From: Acidimicrobiia bacterium
GTDB taxonomy: Bacteria; Actinomycetota; Acidimicrobiia; IMCC26256; PALSA-610
NCBI GenBank assembly: GCA_036271555.1
Contig: DATBAK010000083.1
Coordinates: 62,001-126,000, forward strand
Length of the DNA: 64,000 nt
Direction: 5' to 3'
Each line of letters starts with the position of its first letter. Within the stretch, counting starts at the first letter, position 1. The translations under genes were made by a program, and so were the position numbers. Under the pieces are notes generated by a model. The model was not told where the DNA came from. It did no database searches and worked only from the letters and a program-made list of their open reading frames with translations. Of the stretch, positions 25,017 to 34,309 are shown piece by piece.

Positions 25017-27014
25017 CTACCCGGCGCGGCGGTGGGCGCGGCGCTGGTCGAGGAAGTCGACGAGGACGTAGTCGCCGAGGTTCTCGGGCGTGGTGATGAA
25101 CGTGCGGCCGCGGTTCATTCGCATCATCCGCTCGACGAACTCCTGGAGATACGGGCTCTCCTCGAGCATGAAGGTGTTGATGCGGATCTGCTCGCGCGTG
25201 CAGCGCTGCACCTCACGCAACGTCGCCTCGATCGTGCGGGGGTCGGGCGGGTAGTCGAAGAAGGTGCCGTTGCCCTCGATGTGGGCGGTCGGTTCGCCGT
25301 CGGTGATCATGATCACCTGCTTGCGGCCGTGCTCGTGGGCGAGCATCTTGCGGGCGAGCAGCAGCGCGTGCTGCATGTTCGTGCCCCACTCGAAGTCCCA
25401 CGTCGCCTCGGGGAGGCGTTCGGGCTTCACCTCGCGCGCGACGCGCCCGAACGACACCATGCCGAGGTAGTCGCGCGGAAACTGGCTGGAGATGAGCGCG
25501 TGGAGCGCCATCGCGACCTTCTTCGCCGCGAGGAAGCGACCGCGCATCTCCATGGAGAGCGACACGTCGAGCATCAGCACGGTCGCGGTGCGCGTGAGCA
25601 CCTCGGTGCGCTCGACCTCGAAGTCGTCGGGCGTGAGCCGCACCGGCGTTCCCGAGCCCTGACGCGTCACCGCGTTGCGGATCGTCTGGTTCACGTCGAG
25701 AAGGAACGGGTCGCCGAACTCGTAGGGCTTGTGCTCGAAGGCGCGCTCGTGGCCGTAGCCGCCGCGCTCGATGTCGTGGTTGCCCGAGCGATCCTGGAGG
25801 AGCCGCTTGAAGAGGTCGCCGAGCGCGCGCTGGCCGATCCGGCGCACACCCTTCGCCGTGAGCTCCATGCGCCCCTCGCGCTGCTCGATGAGCCCCGCGT
25901 CCTCGAGCATCTTGGCGAGCTTCGCGAGCTCCTCGAGCGACGCCGCGGCGTCTTCACCGAGCAGCTCGCGCGCCTGGTCGAGGTCGACTTCCGCGAGCTG
26001 GCCCGGTTGCGTCGCGTTGCGGAGCAGGTGCTCGAGGGAATCGATGTCGCCGAGCTGGTCGAGCAGTGAGCCCATGCTGCCGAGCGGCACCGGCTCGTCG
26101 CCGCGGAAGTTCATCCGCTGGCCCCAACCCATCTGCGGAAACGCGTTCTGGAGGTTGCGCGACAGCTCGTCCATCTGCCAGCGCAGGTCGAGATCCTCGA
26201 GCAACGAGTTGGCGAGCTGCTGCAGTTGCGCGCGCTGCTCGGGCGACATCGAGTTCAGCATCTGCTGCATCGCGGCCATCGAGCGCGCCATCTGCTCGAG
26301 CAGCTCGTCGAGCGACTGCGGGTTGTCGGGGAAGAGGTCGCCGTACTTGTCCATGAACCCTTGGAAGTCGGGTTCCTCGCCCTGCTCGCGCTGCTCGAGC
26401 ATGCGGTTGAGGTCGGCGAGCATGTCCTTCATGTGCTGCAGCTGCTCGGGTGACATGTTCGACATGCCCTCCGACAGCTGGTTGAACATGTTGTCGAGCA
26501 GCTGCTGGCGCAGCTCCTGCATCAGCTCCTCGAACTGCTGACGCGCGGCGTCGTCCATCCAGTCGTATTCCTGGAGCGATTGCACGCGACCCGCGAGGTC
26601 GGGTGGAAGCTCGTCGAGCTCCTGACGCCGTTGCTTCGCGAGATCGTCGAGCAGGTCTTCGCGTCGTTGGTCGCCGGACTGACGCGCTTCGTCGACGCGC
26701 CGATCGATGCCTTCGCGCTCCTGCTCGACGACCTCGTCGAGCCGGCGTGCGATGTCGTCGTACACACCGCCGAGGTCGTAGCGGTCGAGCAGCTCGCGGC
26801 GTTGCTGGCGCAGCTTCTCGAGCATCTCGCGCAGGCCCTCCACGTCGCGGCCGTCGCGATCTTGGAAGCCCTGCTGGAGCGCGCGCCGCAGCGCCGCGTT
26901 GAGGTCGCCGTGGTACAGGAGGTCGTCGGTGAGCTCGGAGAGCAGATCGTCGGCGTCGAGGTCGAAGCCGACCTGGGTGCCGTCCCAGCGCGAGTAACGA
27001 AACGCGCTCGGCAT
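25017..27014 (-). CDS. VWA-domain chelatase-like protein, partner of the upstream AAA ATPase
   Basis: This 665-residue protein has a long Gln/Leu/Asp-rich coiled and helical N-terminal region (about residues 1-400) and a C-terminal von Willebrand A domain. The MIDAS motif is complete: LDVSLSM, the Thr in GTNMQHAL and MITDGEP. It overlaps the ATPase stop by ATGA. In M. tuberculosis the corresponding neighbours are Rv0958 and Rv0959. By analogy with BchI/BchD and MoxR/VWA pairs it likely forms a remodelling or metal-insertion complex, but the client is unknown. Confidence 0.87.
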   Translation of the reverse strand: MPSAFRYSRWDGTQVGFDLDADDLLSELTDDLLYHGDLNAALRRALQQGFQDRDGRDVEGLREMLEKLRQQRRELLDRYDLGGVYDDIARRLDEVVEQEREGIDRRVDEARQSGDQRREDLLDDLAKQRRQELDELPPDLAGRVQSLQEYDWMDDAARQQFEELMQELRQQLLDNMFNQLSEGMSNMSPEQLQHMKDMLADLNRMLEQREQGEEPDFQGFMDKYGDLFPDNPQSLDELLEQMARSMAAMQQMLNSMSPEQRAQLQQLANSLLEDLDLRWQMDELSRNLQNAFPQMGWGQRMNFRGDEPVPLGSMGSLLDQLGDIDSLEHLLRNATQPGQLAEVDLDQARELLGEDAAASLEELAKLAKMLEDAGLIEQREGRMELTAKGVRRIGQRALGDLFKRLLQDRSGNHDIERGGYGHERAFEHKPYEFGDPFLLDVNQTIRNAVTRQGSGTPVRLTPDDFEVERTEVLTRTATVLMLDVSLSMEMRGRFLAAKKVAMALHALISSQFPRDYLGMVSFGRVAREVKPERLPEATWDFEWGTNMQHALLLARKMLAHEHGRKQVIMITDGEPTAHIEGNGTFFDYPPDPRTIEATLREVQRCTREQIRINTFMLEESPYLQEFVERMMRMNRGRTFITTPENLGDYVLVDFLDQRRAHRRAG

Positions 27015-28411
27015 CAGCGCGCGCGGTAGGACGCGCGGCCGCCGAGCGAGTCCTTGTTCAAACGCTTCGTGAGGTGCAGACCCTCGAGCACGAATTCGAG
27101 CGCCGACGCGACTCCGGCGGGCGACTCGCCGACGCCGAGGTCCGCGAGCACCGCGGGCATCGCCGGCAACGCGGCCAGCGCATCCGCGTACTGGGACGCC
27201 GCGAGGTCGTCGCCGGTGTGCACGACGAGACCGCCCTCGAACGCGCCGACGACCTCGGGGAGCAGCTCGGGCTGCACGCGCGAGCGGAACACTTCGAGGA
27301 CCGCGGCCTTCATGATGCGGTCGATGACGAGGCCCTCGCGTCCGTCTTCGAGCGTCTCGATCTCGATCTTGCCGGCGGTCGACGACGCGAGCGACTCGAG
27401 GTCGCTGATGCGGGGCACGACCTCGCGCTCACCCGACGCGAGCGCGCGGCGGGTCGCGTTGGCGACGAGCGTCTCGTAGTTCGTGATCGACATACGCGCG
27501 GAGACACCCGAGCGCTGGTTGACGTGCGGGGAGCGCCGCGCCATCTGGCTGACCTCGGCCACGATCTCGGTGATGAAGTCGGGCACGGACACGCTGAGGC
27601 CCTCCGCCTGCAGCGGCGTGCTCTCCTGCTCGATGATCGCCATCTCGAGCTCGGTCTCGAGCGGGTAGTGCGTGCGGATCTGCGCGCCGAACCGGTCCTT
27701 GAGCGGCGTGATGATGCGGCCGCGGTTCGTGTAGTCCTCGGGGTTCGCCGAGGCGAACAGCACGATGTCGATCGGCAGCTGGATCTTGTAGCCGCGGATC
27801 TGGACGTCGCGCTCTTCGAGCACGTTCAGCAGACCGACCTGGATCCGCTCCGCGAGGTCGGGGAGCTCGTTGATCGAGAAGATGCCGCGGTTCGTGCGCG
27901 GGACGAGTCCGTAGTGGATCGTGAGCTCGTCGGAGAGGTAACGGCCCTCGGCGACCTTGATGGGGTCGACCTCACCGATGAGGTCGGCGATCGACGTGTC
28001 GGGCGTCGCGAGCTTCTCGCCGAAGCGCCGGTCGCGGTGCACCCACTCGATCGGCGTGTCGTCGCCGCGGTCGTTGATCAGGTGACGCGCGTGCGCGGAG
28101 ACCGGGTTGTACGGATCGTCGTTGATCTCGCTGCCCGAGACGATCGGCGTGTACTCGTCGAGCAGACCCGTGAGCGACCGGATGATGCGCGTCTTCGCCT
28201 GCCCACGCTCACCGAGGAAGATCACGTCGTGGCCGGCGAGCAACGCGTTCGCGAGCTGGGGCATGACGGTGTCGTCGTAACCGACGATGCCGGGTACGAG
28301 CGACCGCCCTTCGGACAGGCAGCGCACGACGTTCGCTCGCAGCTCGTCCTTCACCGGACGGGACTGCCAGCCGCTCGCGCGGAGCTCTCCGAGTGTTGCG
28401 GGACGGGACAT
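27014..28411 (-). CDS. AAA+ ATPase of the magnesium-chelatase ChlI/MoxR type
   Basis: This 465-residue AAA+ ATPase has a modified Walker A (GERGQAKTR, with Ala where Gly is usual), a Walker B-like FSINELPDL with Asn in place of Asp, sensor-1 ASANPEDYTNRG and an arginine-finger region RIITPLKDRFG. These variations look like features of its subfamily rather than decay. I chose the ATG at 28411 because GAGGAG is six bases upstream. The next gene encodes its VWA partner. Confidence 0.87.
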   Translation of the reverse strand: MSRPATLGELRASGWQSRPVKDELRANVVRCLSEGRSLVPGIVGYDDTVMPQLANALLAGHDVIFLGERGQAKTRIIRSLTGLLDEYTPIVSGSEINDDPYNPVSAHARHLINDRGDDTPIEWVHRDRRFGEKLATPDTSIADLIGEVDPIKVAEGRYLSDELTIHYGLVPRTNRGIFSINELPDLAERIQVGLLNVLEERDVQIRGYKIQLPIDIVLFASANPEDYTNRGRIITPLKDRFGAQIRTHYPLETELEMAIIEQESTPLQAEGLSVSVPDFITEIVAEVSQMARRSPHVNQRSGVSARMSITNYETLVANATRRALASGEREVVPRISDLESLASSTAGKIEIETLEDGREGLVIDRIMKAAVLEVFRSRVQPELLPEVVGAFEGGLVVHTGDDLAASQYADALAALPAMPAVLADLGVGESPAGVASALEFVLEGLHLTKRLNKDSLGGRASYRAR

Positions 28412-28566
28412 CACGACTCCTCGCAGCCGGCGCGCGGGTACTCGGCGGAGTGTAGGTGGAGATGTCGAACCCCGATTCGGCACCCTCGAAGGGCGCGGAG
28501 GTAACGTCCGCACAAGAGCACGAGCGCGACAACACAGGCGTTCCGGGTGACGTCCGGGAGACTCGA

Positions 28567-29439
28567 ATGGCGCAGACGATCGAGGGAGGCGACGCCGGGA
28601 GCGGGTCGTCTCCGCGGCTCCATACGGAAGCCGCGCCGGTGCAACCACGACCGCGCCGGCGCGCACCGTGGCCGATCGAGTTCTACCGATCGGCGGTCGG
28701 CAAGAAGTGGGTGATGGGCGTCACCGGCATCATCCTGCTGGGCTTCGTCCTGGCCCACATGATCGGCAACCTCAAGTTCTATCTGTCGAAGCAGGAGATC
28801 GACCTCTACGGCGAGGCCCTGCGCGACATGCCCGGCCATCTGCTGCCGCGCACGGTGCTGCTCTGGACGATCCGCGTCGTCCTCATCGCGGCGTTCGTCC
28901 TCCACATCCACGCCGCGTACGCGCTGACGCGGATGAACAAGCGGGCGCGGCCCGTTGGCTATCAGGCTCCGCGCGACTACGTCGCCGCGAACTTCGCGTC
29001 GCGCACGATGCGCTGGACCGGCGTCATCGTGCTCGCCTTCCTCGCGTTCCACCTCGCGGATCTCACGTGGGGCGCCGCGAACACGAGCCATTTCGTGCGC
29101 GGTGATCCGTACGACAACCTGGTCTACAGCTTCCGCCGCCCGATCGTCGCGATCTTCTACGTGATCGCCAACCTCGCGCTCGGCGTGCACATCTACCACG
29201 GTGCCTGGAGCCTCTTTCAGAGCCTCGGCGTGAACAACCCCCGCTACAACAAGGCGCGCACACGCTTCGCGCAGGGGTTCGCCGCCGTCATCGTCGTCGC
29301 CAACATCAGCTTCCCGATCGCGGTGCAGCTGCACGCGGTGACGCCGAAGTGCCCGAACGAGCGGCCGCCGACCGCGGAGTGCCCGGCGAGCACGAGCGCG
29401 CTGCCCGGCGTGCTCACCGTCCACGCGGCGAAGGGGTGA
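28567..29439 (+). CDS. sdhC: Succinate dehydrogenase cytochrome b subunit
   Basis: This is a single-subunit diheme membrane anchor of 290 residues with five membrane helices, the type-B (Bacteroidetes/Sdh1-like) organisation without a separate SdhD. Candidate heme-binding His residues are in [25 protein letters not shown] and [10 protein letters not shown] Pro/Arg-rich N-terminus of about 40 residues precedes the first helix. GGGAG lies seven bases before the ATG at 28567. Two bases separate it from sdhA. Confidence 0.93.
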   Translation: MAQTIEGGDAGSGSSPRLHTEAAPVQPRPRRRAPWPIEFYRSAVGKKWVMGVTGIILLGFVLAHMIGNLKFYLSKQEIDLYGEALRDMPGHLLPRTVLLWTIRVVLIAAFVLHIHAAYALTRMNKRARPVGYQAPRDYVAANFASRTMRWTGVIVLAFLAFHLADLTWGAANTSHFVRGDPYDNLVYSFRRPIVAIFYVIANLALGVHIYHGAWSLFQSLGVNNPRYNKARTRFAQGFAAVIVVANISFPIAVQLHAVTPKCPNERPPTAECPASTSALPGVLTVHAAKG

Positions 29440-29441
29440 CG

Positions 29442-31358
29442 ATGACGCTCGAATCGCACGTCCCGGCCGGACCGCTCGCCGACAAGTGGGACGGGCACAA
29501 GTTCGCGGTGAAGCTCGTGAACCCGTCGAACAAACGCCGGTTCCGGGTGCTCGTCGTGGGCACCGGCCTCGCGGGCGCGGCGGCCGCGGCGACGCTCGCC
29601 GAGCTCGGGTACCAGGTCACGGTCGTCACGTTCCACGACTCGCCGCGGCGCGCGCACTCGATCGCCGCGCAGGGCGGCATCAACGCGGCGAAGAACTACA
29701 AGAACGACGGCGACAGCGTGCAGCGCCCCTTCTACGACACGATCAAGGGCGGCGACTACCGCTCGCGTGAAGCCAACGTCTACCGGCTCGCGCAGGTGTC
29801 GGTGAACATCATCGACCAGTGCGCGGCGCAGGGCGTCCCGTTCGCGCGCGAGTACGGCGGTCAGCTCGACAACCGCTCGTTCGGTGGCGCGCAGGTCTCG
29901 CGGACGTTCTACGCGCGGGGCCAGACGGGCCAGCAGTTGCTGCTCGGCGCGTATCAGGCGCTCGCGCATCAGGTCGCGCTGGGCACGGTGAAGCTCTACA
30001 GCCGAACCGAGATGCTCGACCTCGTCGTGAAGGACGGGCAGGCGTGCGGCATCACGTGCCGCGACCTCATCACGGGCGAGATCTTCGGTCTCTCCGGGCA
30101 CGCGGTCGTGCTCGCGACCGGTGGTTACGGCAACGTCTTCTTCCTGTCGACGAACGCGATGAACTCGAATGTCACCGCGGCCTGGCGAGCGGCGAAGAAG
30201 GGCGCGTACTTCGCGAACCCCTGCTACACGCAGATCCACCCGACGTGCATCCCCGCGAGCGACGAGTTCCAGTCGAAGCTGACGCTGATGTCGGAATCGC
30301 TGCGCAACGACGGTCGCATCTGGGTTCCCGAGCAGATGGACGACGCGCGGTCCGCCGACCAGATCCCGGCCGCCGACCGCGACTACTTCCTCGAACGCCG
30401 CTACCCCGCGTTCGGCAACCTCGTGCCGCGCGACGTCGCGTCACGCGCCGCGAAGCGCGAGGTCGACGCGGGCCGCGGTGTCGGGCCGAAGAAGAACGGC
30501 GTGTTCCTCGACTTCTCCGACGCGATCGACCGTCTCGGTGAGCACGTCATCAAGGAGCGCTACGGCAACCTCTTCGAGATGTACGACCGCATCACCGGTG
30601 ACGATCCGTACCGCATGCCGATGCGCATCTACCCCGCCGTCCACTACACGATGGGCGGACTCTGGGTGGATTACAACCTGCAGAGCAACCTGCCCGGACT
30701 GTTCGTGCTCGGTGAGGCGAACTTCTCCGACCACGGCGCGAACCGGCTCGGCGCGTCGGCACTCATGCAGGGTCTCGCCGACGGCTACTTCGTGATTCCG
30801 GCGACGATCAACGACTACCTCGCGCCGATGCTCGGCCAAGCCTGCGTCGCCGAGACGGACCCGGTGTTCCAGGAGTCGCGCCAGACCGTGATCGACGGTG
30901 TGCGAAAACTGCTCGGCAACAAGGGCACGAAGTCGGTCGACCACTACCACCGTGAGCTCGGCAAGATCGTCTGGGACAACTGCGGGATGGGTCGCACCGA
31001 GCAGAGCCTCACGAAGGCACTCAGCGAGATCCCCGCGATCCGCGACGAGTTCCACAAGAACGTGCGCGTGCTCGGCGAGAACGAGTCGTTCAACCAGTCG
31101 CTCGAGCGCGCGGGCCGAGTGAGCGACTTCCTCGAGTTCGCGGAGCTGATGTGCCTCGACGCGCTGCACCGCAACGAGTCGTGCGGCGGCCACTTCCGCG
31201 AGGAGTACCAGACGCCCGACGGTGAGGCGTTGCGCGACGACGAGCACTTCGCGTACGTCGGCGCGTGGGAGTTCACCGGCGTCGGGAACGAGCCCACGCT
31301 CCACAAGGAGCCGCTCGTGTTCGAGAACGTGCACCTCGCGACCCGCAGCTACAAGTAA
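29442..31358 (+). CDS. sdhA: Succinate dehydrogenase flavoprotein subunit
   Basis: This 638-residue subunit oxidises succinate to fumarate. It has the FAD-binding [16 protein letters not shown], the covalent-FAD region [17 protein letters not shown], the active-site HPTCIP and the capping-domain motifs HYTMGGLWV and [14 protein letters not shown]. The length and insertions match the type-B (fumarate-reductase-like, Rv0248c-type) subgroup. AAGGGG precedes the ATG. Confidence 0.96.
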   Translation: MTLESHVPAGPLADKWDGHKFAVKLVNPSNKRRFRVLVVGTGLAGAAAAATLAELGYQVTVVTFHDSPRRAHSIAAQGGINAAKNYKNDGDSVQRPFYDTIKGGDYRSREANVYRLAQVSVNIIDQCAAQGVPFAREYGGQLDNRSFGGAQVSRTFYARGQTGQQLLLGAYQALAHQVALGTVKLYSRTEMLDLVVKDGQACGITCRDLITGEIFGLSGHAVVLATGGYGNVFFLSTNAMNSNVTAAWRAAKKGAYFANPCYTQIHPTCIPASDEFQSKLTLMSESLRNDGRIWVPEQMDDARSADQIPAADRDYFLERRYPAFGNLVPRDVASRAAKREVDAGRGVGPKKNGVFLDFSDAIDRLGEHVIKERYGNLFEMYDRITGDDPYRMPMRIYPAVHYTMGGLWVDYNLQSNLPGLFVLGEANFSDHGANRLGASALMQGLADGYFVIPATINDYLAPMLGQACVAETDPVFQESRQTVIDGVRKLLGNKGTKSVDHYHRELGKIVWDNCGMGRTEQSLTKALSEIPAIRDEFHKNVRVLGENESFNQSLERAGRVSDFLEFAELMCLDALHRNESCGGHFREEYQTPDGEALRDDEHFAYVGAWEFTGVGNEPTLHKEPLVFENVHLATRSYK

Positions 31359-31449
31359 CGGAGCAGGCGAGCGATCAGCTCGAGAACCGCGTGGAAGGCC
31401 CGTGCCGCGACAAGCGAGCATGCGACCATGTAAAGGAACAGGATCGACG

Positions 31450-32223
31450 ATGGATCTCACGCTGAAGGTGTGGCGCCAGGCCGGGCCCGACTCGGTGGGT
31501 GGCTTCGAGACGTACGAGGCGCCCGGCGTGAGTCCCGACATGTCGTTCCTCGAGCTGCTCGACATCGTGAACGAAGACCTGCTCGCGCAGGGGCGGGAGC
31601 CGATCGCGTTCGACAACGACTGCCGTGAGGGCATCTGCGGCTCGTGCTCGATGATGATCAACGGGCAGGCACACGGACCCGAGCGCGGCACCGCGACCTG
31701 TCAGCTGCACCTGCGCAAGCTCGAGCAGCGCGGCGTGCGCGAGGTGACGGTCGAGCCGTGGCGCGCCGCCGCGTTCCCGATCATCAAGGATCTCTCGGTC
31801 GACCGTTCCGCGTTCGACCGCATCGTCGAGGCCGGCGGCTACATCACCGCGCCGACCGGATCCGCGCCCGACGCGAACCTGATCCCGGTGCCGAAGGAAG
31901 CGGCCGACACGTCGATGGACGCGGCCGCGTGCATCGGCTGCGGCGCGTGCGTGGCCGCGTGCCCGAACGGCGCAGCGCAGCTGTTCACGTCGGCGAAGCT
32001 CGCGCACCTCAACCTGATGCCGCAGGGTCAGGCCGAGCGCTGGGAGCGCACGGTCTCGATGGTGCAGACGATGGAGTCGTTCTTCGGTTCGTGCACGAAC
32101 CACCGTGAGTGCGAGGCCGCGTGCCCGAAGGAGATCTCGATCGACTTCATCGCGCTCATGAACCGCGACTTCGTGCGCGCGCAGCTCAAGCAGCGCCGTC
32201 TCGCGGGTCAGACCTTCCCGTAG
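31450..32223 (+). CDS. sdhB: Succinate dehydrogenase iron-sulfur subunit
   Basis: This 257-residue subunit carries electrons from SdhA to quinone. The [2Fe-2S] ligands are in NDCREGICGSCSM plus a Cys in TATC. The ferredoxin part has CIGCGACVAACPN and CTNHRECEAACPK for the [4Fe-4S] and [3Fe-4S] clusters. AGGA is about six bases before the ATG at 31450. The 91-bp gap after sdhA holds nothing I recognise. A long inverted repeat follows the stop. Confidence 0.95.
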   Translation: MDLTLKVWRQAGPDSVGGFETYEAPGVSPDMSFLELLDIVNEDLLAQGREPIAFDNDCREGICGSCSMMINGQAHGPERGTATCQLHLRKLEQRGVREVTVEPWRAAAFPIIKDLSVDRSAFDRIVEAGGYITAPTGSAPDANLIPVPKEAADTSMDAAACIGCGACVAACPNGAAQLFTSAKLAHLNLMPQGQAERWERTVSMVQTMESFFGSCTNHRECEAACPKEISIDFIALMNRDFVRAQLKQRRLAGQTFP

Positions 32224-32240
32224 GCCTTCACCGCGCCTCC

Positions 32241-32284
32241 GTGGTACTGCGTTATCGGCACATAGCCACTGAACGCAGTACCAC
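32241..32284. terminator. Perfect 13-bp inverted repeat between convergent sdhB and DUF1697
   Basis: The arms GTGGTACTGCGTT (32241-32253) and AACGCAGTACCAC (32272-32284) are exact complements, separated by an 18-base loop. The element starts 18 bp after the sdhB stop and touches the stop codon of the convergent gene. No T-tract follows. Its AT content is higher than the flanks. It may act as a bidirectional terminator or protect mRNA ends; an operator or a relic of a mobile element is also possible. Confidence 0.55.
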
Positions 32285-32808
32285 TAGCGGTCGTGGAGCA
32301 GGGCGAGCAGCTTGGTGACGGTGTTCCAGTTGCGCACGGTCGTCGGCACGTTCAGCTGCCGGTCGACGTGGAGCGGGAGCTTCGCCCGGCCCATGCCGTT
32401 GGGCAGGTGGTAGTACACCTCGCAGCCCTTCACGACCACTGCTTCGGGCAGGAAGCGCTCGTGATCGATCTGCTTCAGGGCCGCCGCGGCCGGCTTCTTC
32501 GCCATGAACCCGACGTGCACGTTCGACCGTTCGACCTTCTTGAACGGGTCGCCCGACACGACCTTCGCGAGCTCGGTGCGCGTGCGCAGCACGACCGGGA
32601 TCTCGAACCCGAACTCCGATCGCAGCGCCTTCTCGAACGCGGCCGGCGTGACCGCCTTGTTCGCGGCGAACACCACGTTGCCACTCTGGATGTAGGTACC
32701 GACCTCGGTGAGATCGAGCGACTCGCACAGGGCTCGAAGCTTCGCCATCGGAACCGCGTGCTTCCCACCGACGTTGATGCCGCGTAACAGCGCGATGTAC
32801 CGCGGCAT
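32284..32808 (-). CDS. DUF1697 family protein
   Basis: This 174-residue protein matches DUF1697 closely: MPRYIALLRGINVGGK at the start, TYIQSGNVVF, and a C-terminal TVRNWNTVTKLL. It is a soluble alpha/beta fold of unknown function, widespread in bacteria. Its ATG overlaps the stop of the upstream small gene (ATGA), so it is the last gene of the cbs-metB operon. Confidence 0.92.
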   Translation of the reverse strand: MPRYIALLRGINVGGKHAVPMAKLRALCESLDLTEVGTYIQSGNVVFAANKAVTPAAFEKALRSEFGFEIPVVLRTRTELAKVVSGDPFKKVERSNVHVGFMAKKPAAAALKQIDHERFLPEAVVVKGCEVYYHLPNGMGRAKLPLHVDRQLNVPTTVRNWNTVTKLLALLHDR

Positions 32809-33152
32809 CAGCGAGGCCCTTCCGTCGGCCAGTATGGGCCGCTGCTCACGACCAGCACATCGAGCCCGTCACTCACCTGCTTCACGGCGGCAGCGACCTC
32901 GGGGTGACGCTCGTGATGCATCTGCAGCGCGATCGGCGGACCGAAGACGCGAACGGCGGAACCAGCGGTAGCCCATCGAGATCCCGAGCCCTCCATCACA
33001 GGTGAGACGCCGTCCGCAGCGCGCGCACAGGTAACCGGCGCCTTCGGACACGTCGGGCATGACCCGACGTTCAGGCGGTCGAAGAGCGACGCGTGCGGCA
33101 GCGCCGCGATGATGCGCGCGGCAAGCTCCCGCGCGGAGGTCGCGTCGCTCAC
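32808..33152 (-). CDS. Small zinc-ribbon-like protein, possibly frameshifted
   Basis: A 114-residue frame starts at GTG 33152, overlapping the metB stop (GTGA). It begins with a helical segment and CPTCPKAP. In the alternative frame covering roughly 32950-33040 the sequence reads GYLCARCGRRLTC, which would complete a CxxC...CxxC ribbon. The codon third positions in that stretch fit the alternative frame better. The original frame then resumes with GPPIALQMHHERHPEV. This pattern suggests two compensating indels, either real or from sequencing. The family is not recognised. Confidence 0.45.
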   Translation of the reverse strand: MSDATSARELAARIIAALPHASLFDRLNVGSCPTCPKAPVTCARAADGVSPVMEGSGSRWATAGSAVRVFGPPIALQMHHERHPEVAAAVKQVSDGLDVLVVSSGPYWPTEGPR

Positions 33153-34309
33153 GCCACCGAGTCGAGGGCCTGACGGAGGTCGGCGACGAGGTCGCCGATC
33201 GTCTCGATCCCGACCGACATCCGCACGAGCGCGGCCGGCACCTCGAGCGGTGAGCCCGCGGCCGATGCGTGCGTCATCCGGCCGGGGTGCTCGATGAGCG
33301 ACTCCACCGCGCCGAGCGACTCCGCGAGCGTGAACAGCTCGGTCCGCGCGACGAGCGCGACCGCGGCGTCCTCGTCGCGCGCGAGGAACGACACCATGCC
33401 GCCGAACCCGCGCATCTGGCGCGCCGCGGCGTCGTGGCCGGGATGGTCGGCGAGTCCCGGATACAGCACGCGCTCGACCGCGGGATGGGCGACCAACAAC
33501 TCGACGATCACCGCCGCGTTCGCACAGTGGCGATCCATGCGCACGCCGAGCGTCTTGAGGCCGCGCAACACGAGAAAGCAGTCGAACGGCGACGGCACCG
33601 CGCCCGCCGCGTTCTGCAGGAACCGCACGCGCTCCGCCTGCTCGTCGTCGTCGAGCGCGACGAAGCCGCCGACGACGTCGGAGTGACCGCCGAGGTACTT
33701 CGTCGCCGAGTGCACGACGATGTCGGCGCCCTCGCGCAACGGTTGCTGGAGATACGGCGTGGCGAACGTGTTGTCGACGACGACGAGCGCGCCGCGCGCG
33801 TGCGCGAAGGCGGCGACGCGCGCGATGTCGACGACGCGCAGCATCGGGTTCGTCGGCGTCTCGATCCACACCATGCGCGTCGAGTCGCGCCACGCACCGG
33901 CGAGCGAGTCCGCGTCGACGAGGTCGACCGCGGTCCACTCGACTCCCGCGGGCTCGTGCACCTTCGCGACGAGCCGGTAGGTGCCGCCGTACGCGTCGTT
34001 CGGGATGACGATGTGATCGCCGGGCGCGAGCAGCCGCAGCAACGCGTCCTCCGCCGCGAGGCCGCTCGCGAACGCGAGGCCGTGGCGCGCGCCCTCGAGC
34101 GACGCGAGGCACGTCTCGTACGCGCGCCGCGTCGGGTTGTCGCTACGCGAGTACTCGAAGCCACCGTGCTTGCCGACCTCTTCCTGCGCGAACGTCGTCG
34201 CGAGGCTGATCGGCGTGACGACCGCGCCCGTCACCGGATCGGGCGCCTGCCCCGCGTGGATCGCGCGAGTCTCGAATCCCGCCGGCTCCTCGGGGCTCGC
34301 TTCGCTCAC
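33149..34309 (-). CDS. metB: Cystathionine gamma-synthase/lyase (PLP transsulfuration enzyme)
   Basis: This 386-residue Cys/Met-metabolism PLP enzyme has FEYSRSDNPTRRAYE, the cofactor-stacking YGGTYRL, VDNTFATPYLQQP and the PLP-binding Lys in HSATKYLGGHSDVVGG. A C-terminal RMSVGIETIGDLVADL closes the fold. Synthase and lyase activities cannot be separated by sequence alone; the neighbouring cystathionine beta-synthase favours the gamma-lyase direction (cysteine production). Both ends use GTGA overlaps. Confidence 0.93.
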   Translation of the reverse strand: MSEASPEEPAGFETRAIHAGQAPDPVTGAVVTPISLATTFAQEEVGKHGGFEYSRSDNPTRRAYETCLASLEGARHGLAFASGLAAEDALLRLLAPGDHIVIPNDAYGGTYRLVAKVHEPAGVEWTAVDLVDADSLAGAWRDSTRMVWIETPTNPMLRVVDIARVAAFAHARGALVVVDNTFATPYLQQPLREGADIVVHSATKYLGGHSDVVGGFVALDDDEQAERVRFLQNAAGAVPSPFDCFLVLRGLKTLGVRMDRHCANAAVIVELLVAHPAVERVLYPGLADHPGHDAAARQMRGFGGMVSFLARDEDAAVALVARTELFTLAESLGAVESLIEHPGRMTHASAAGSPLEVPAALVRMSVGIETIGDLVADLRQALDSVA

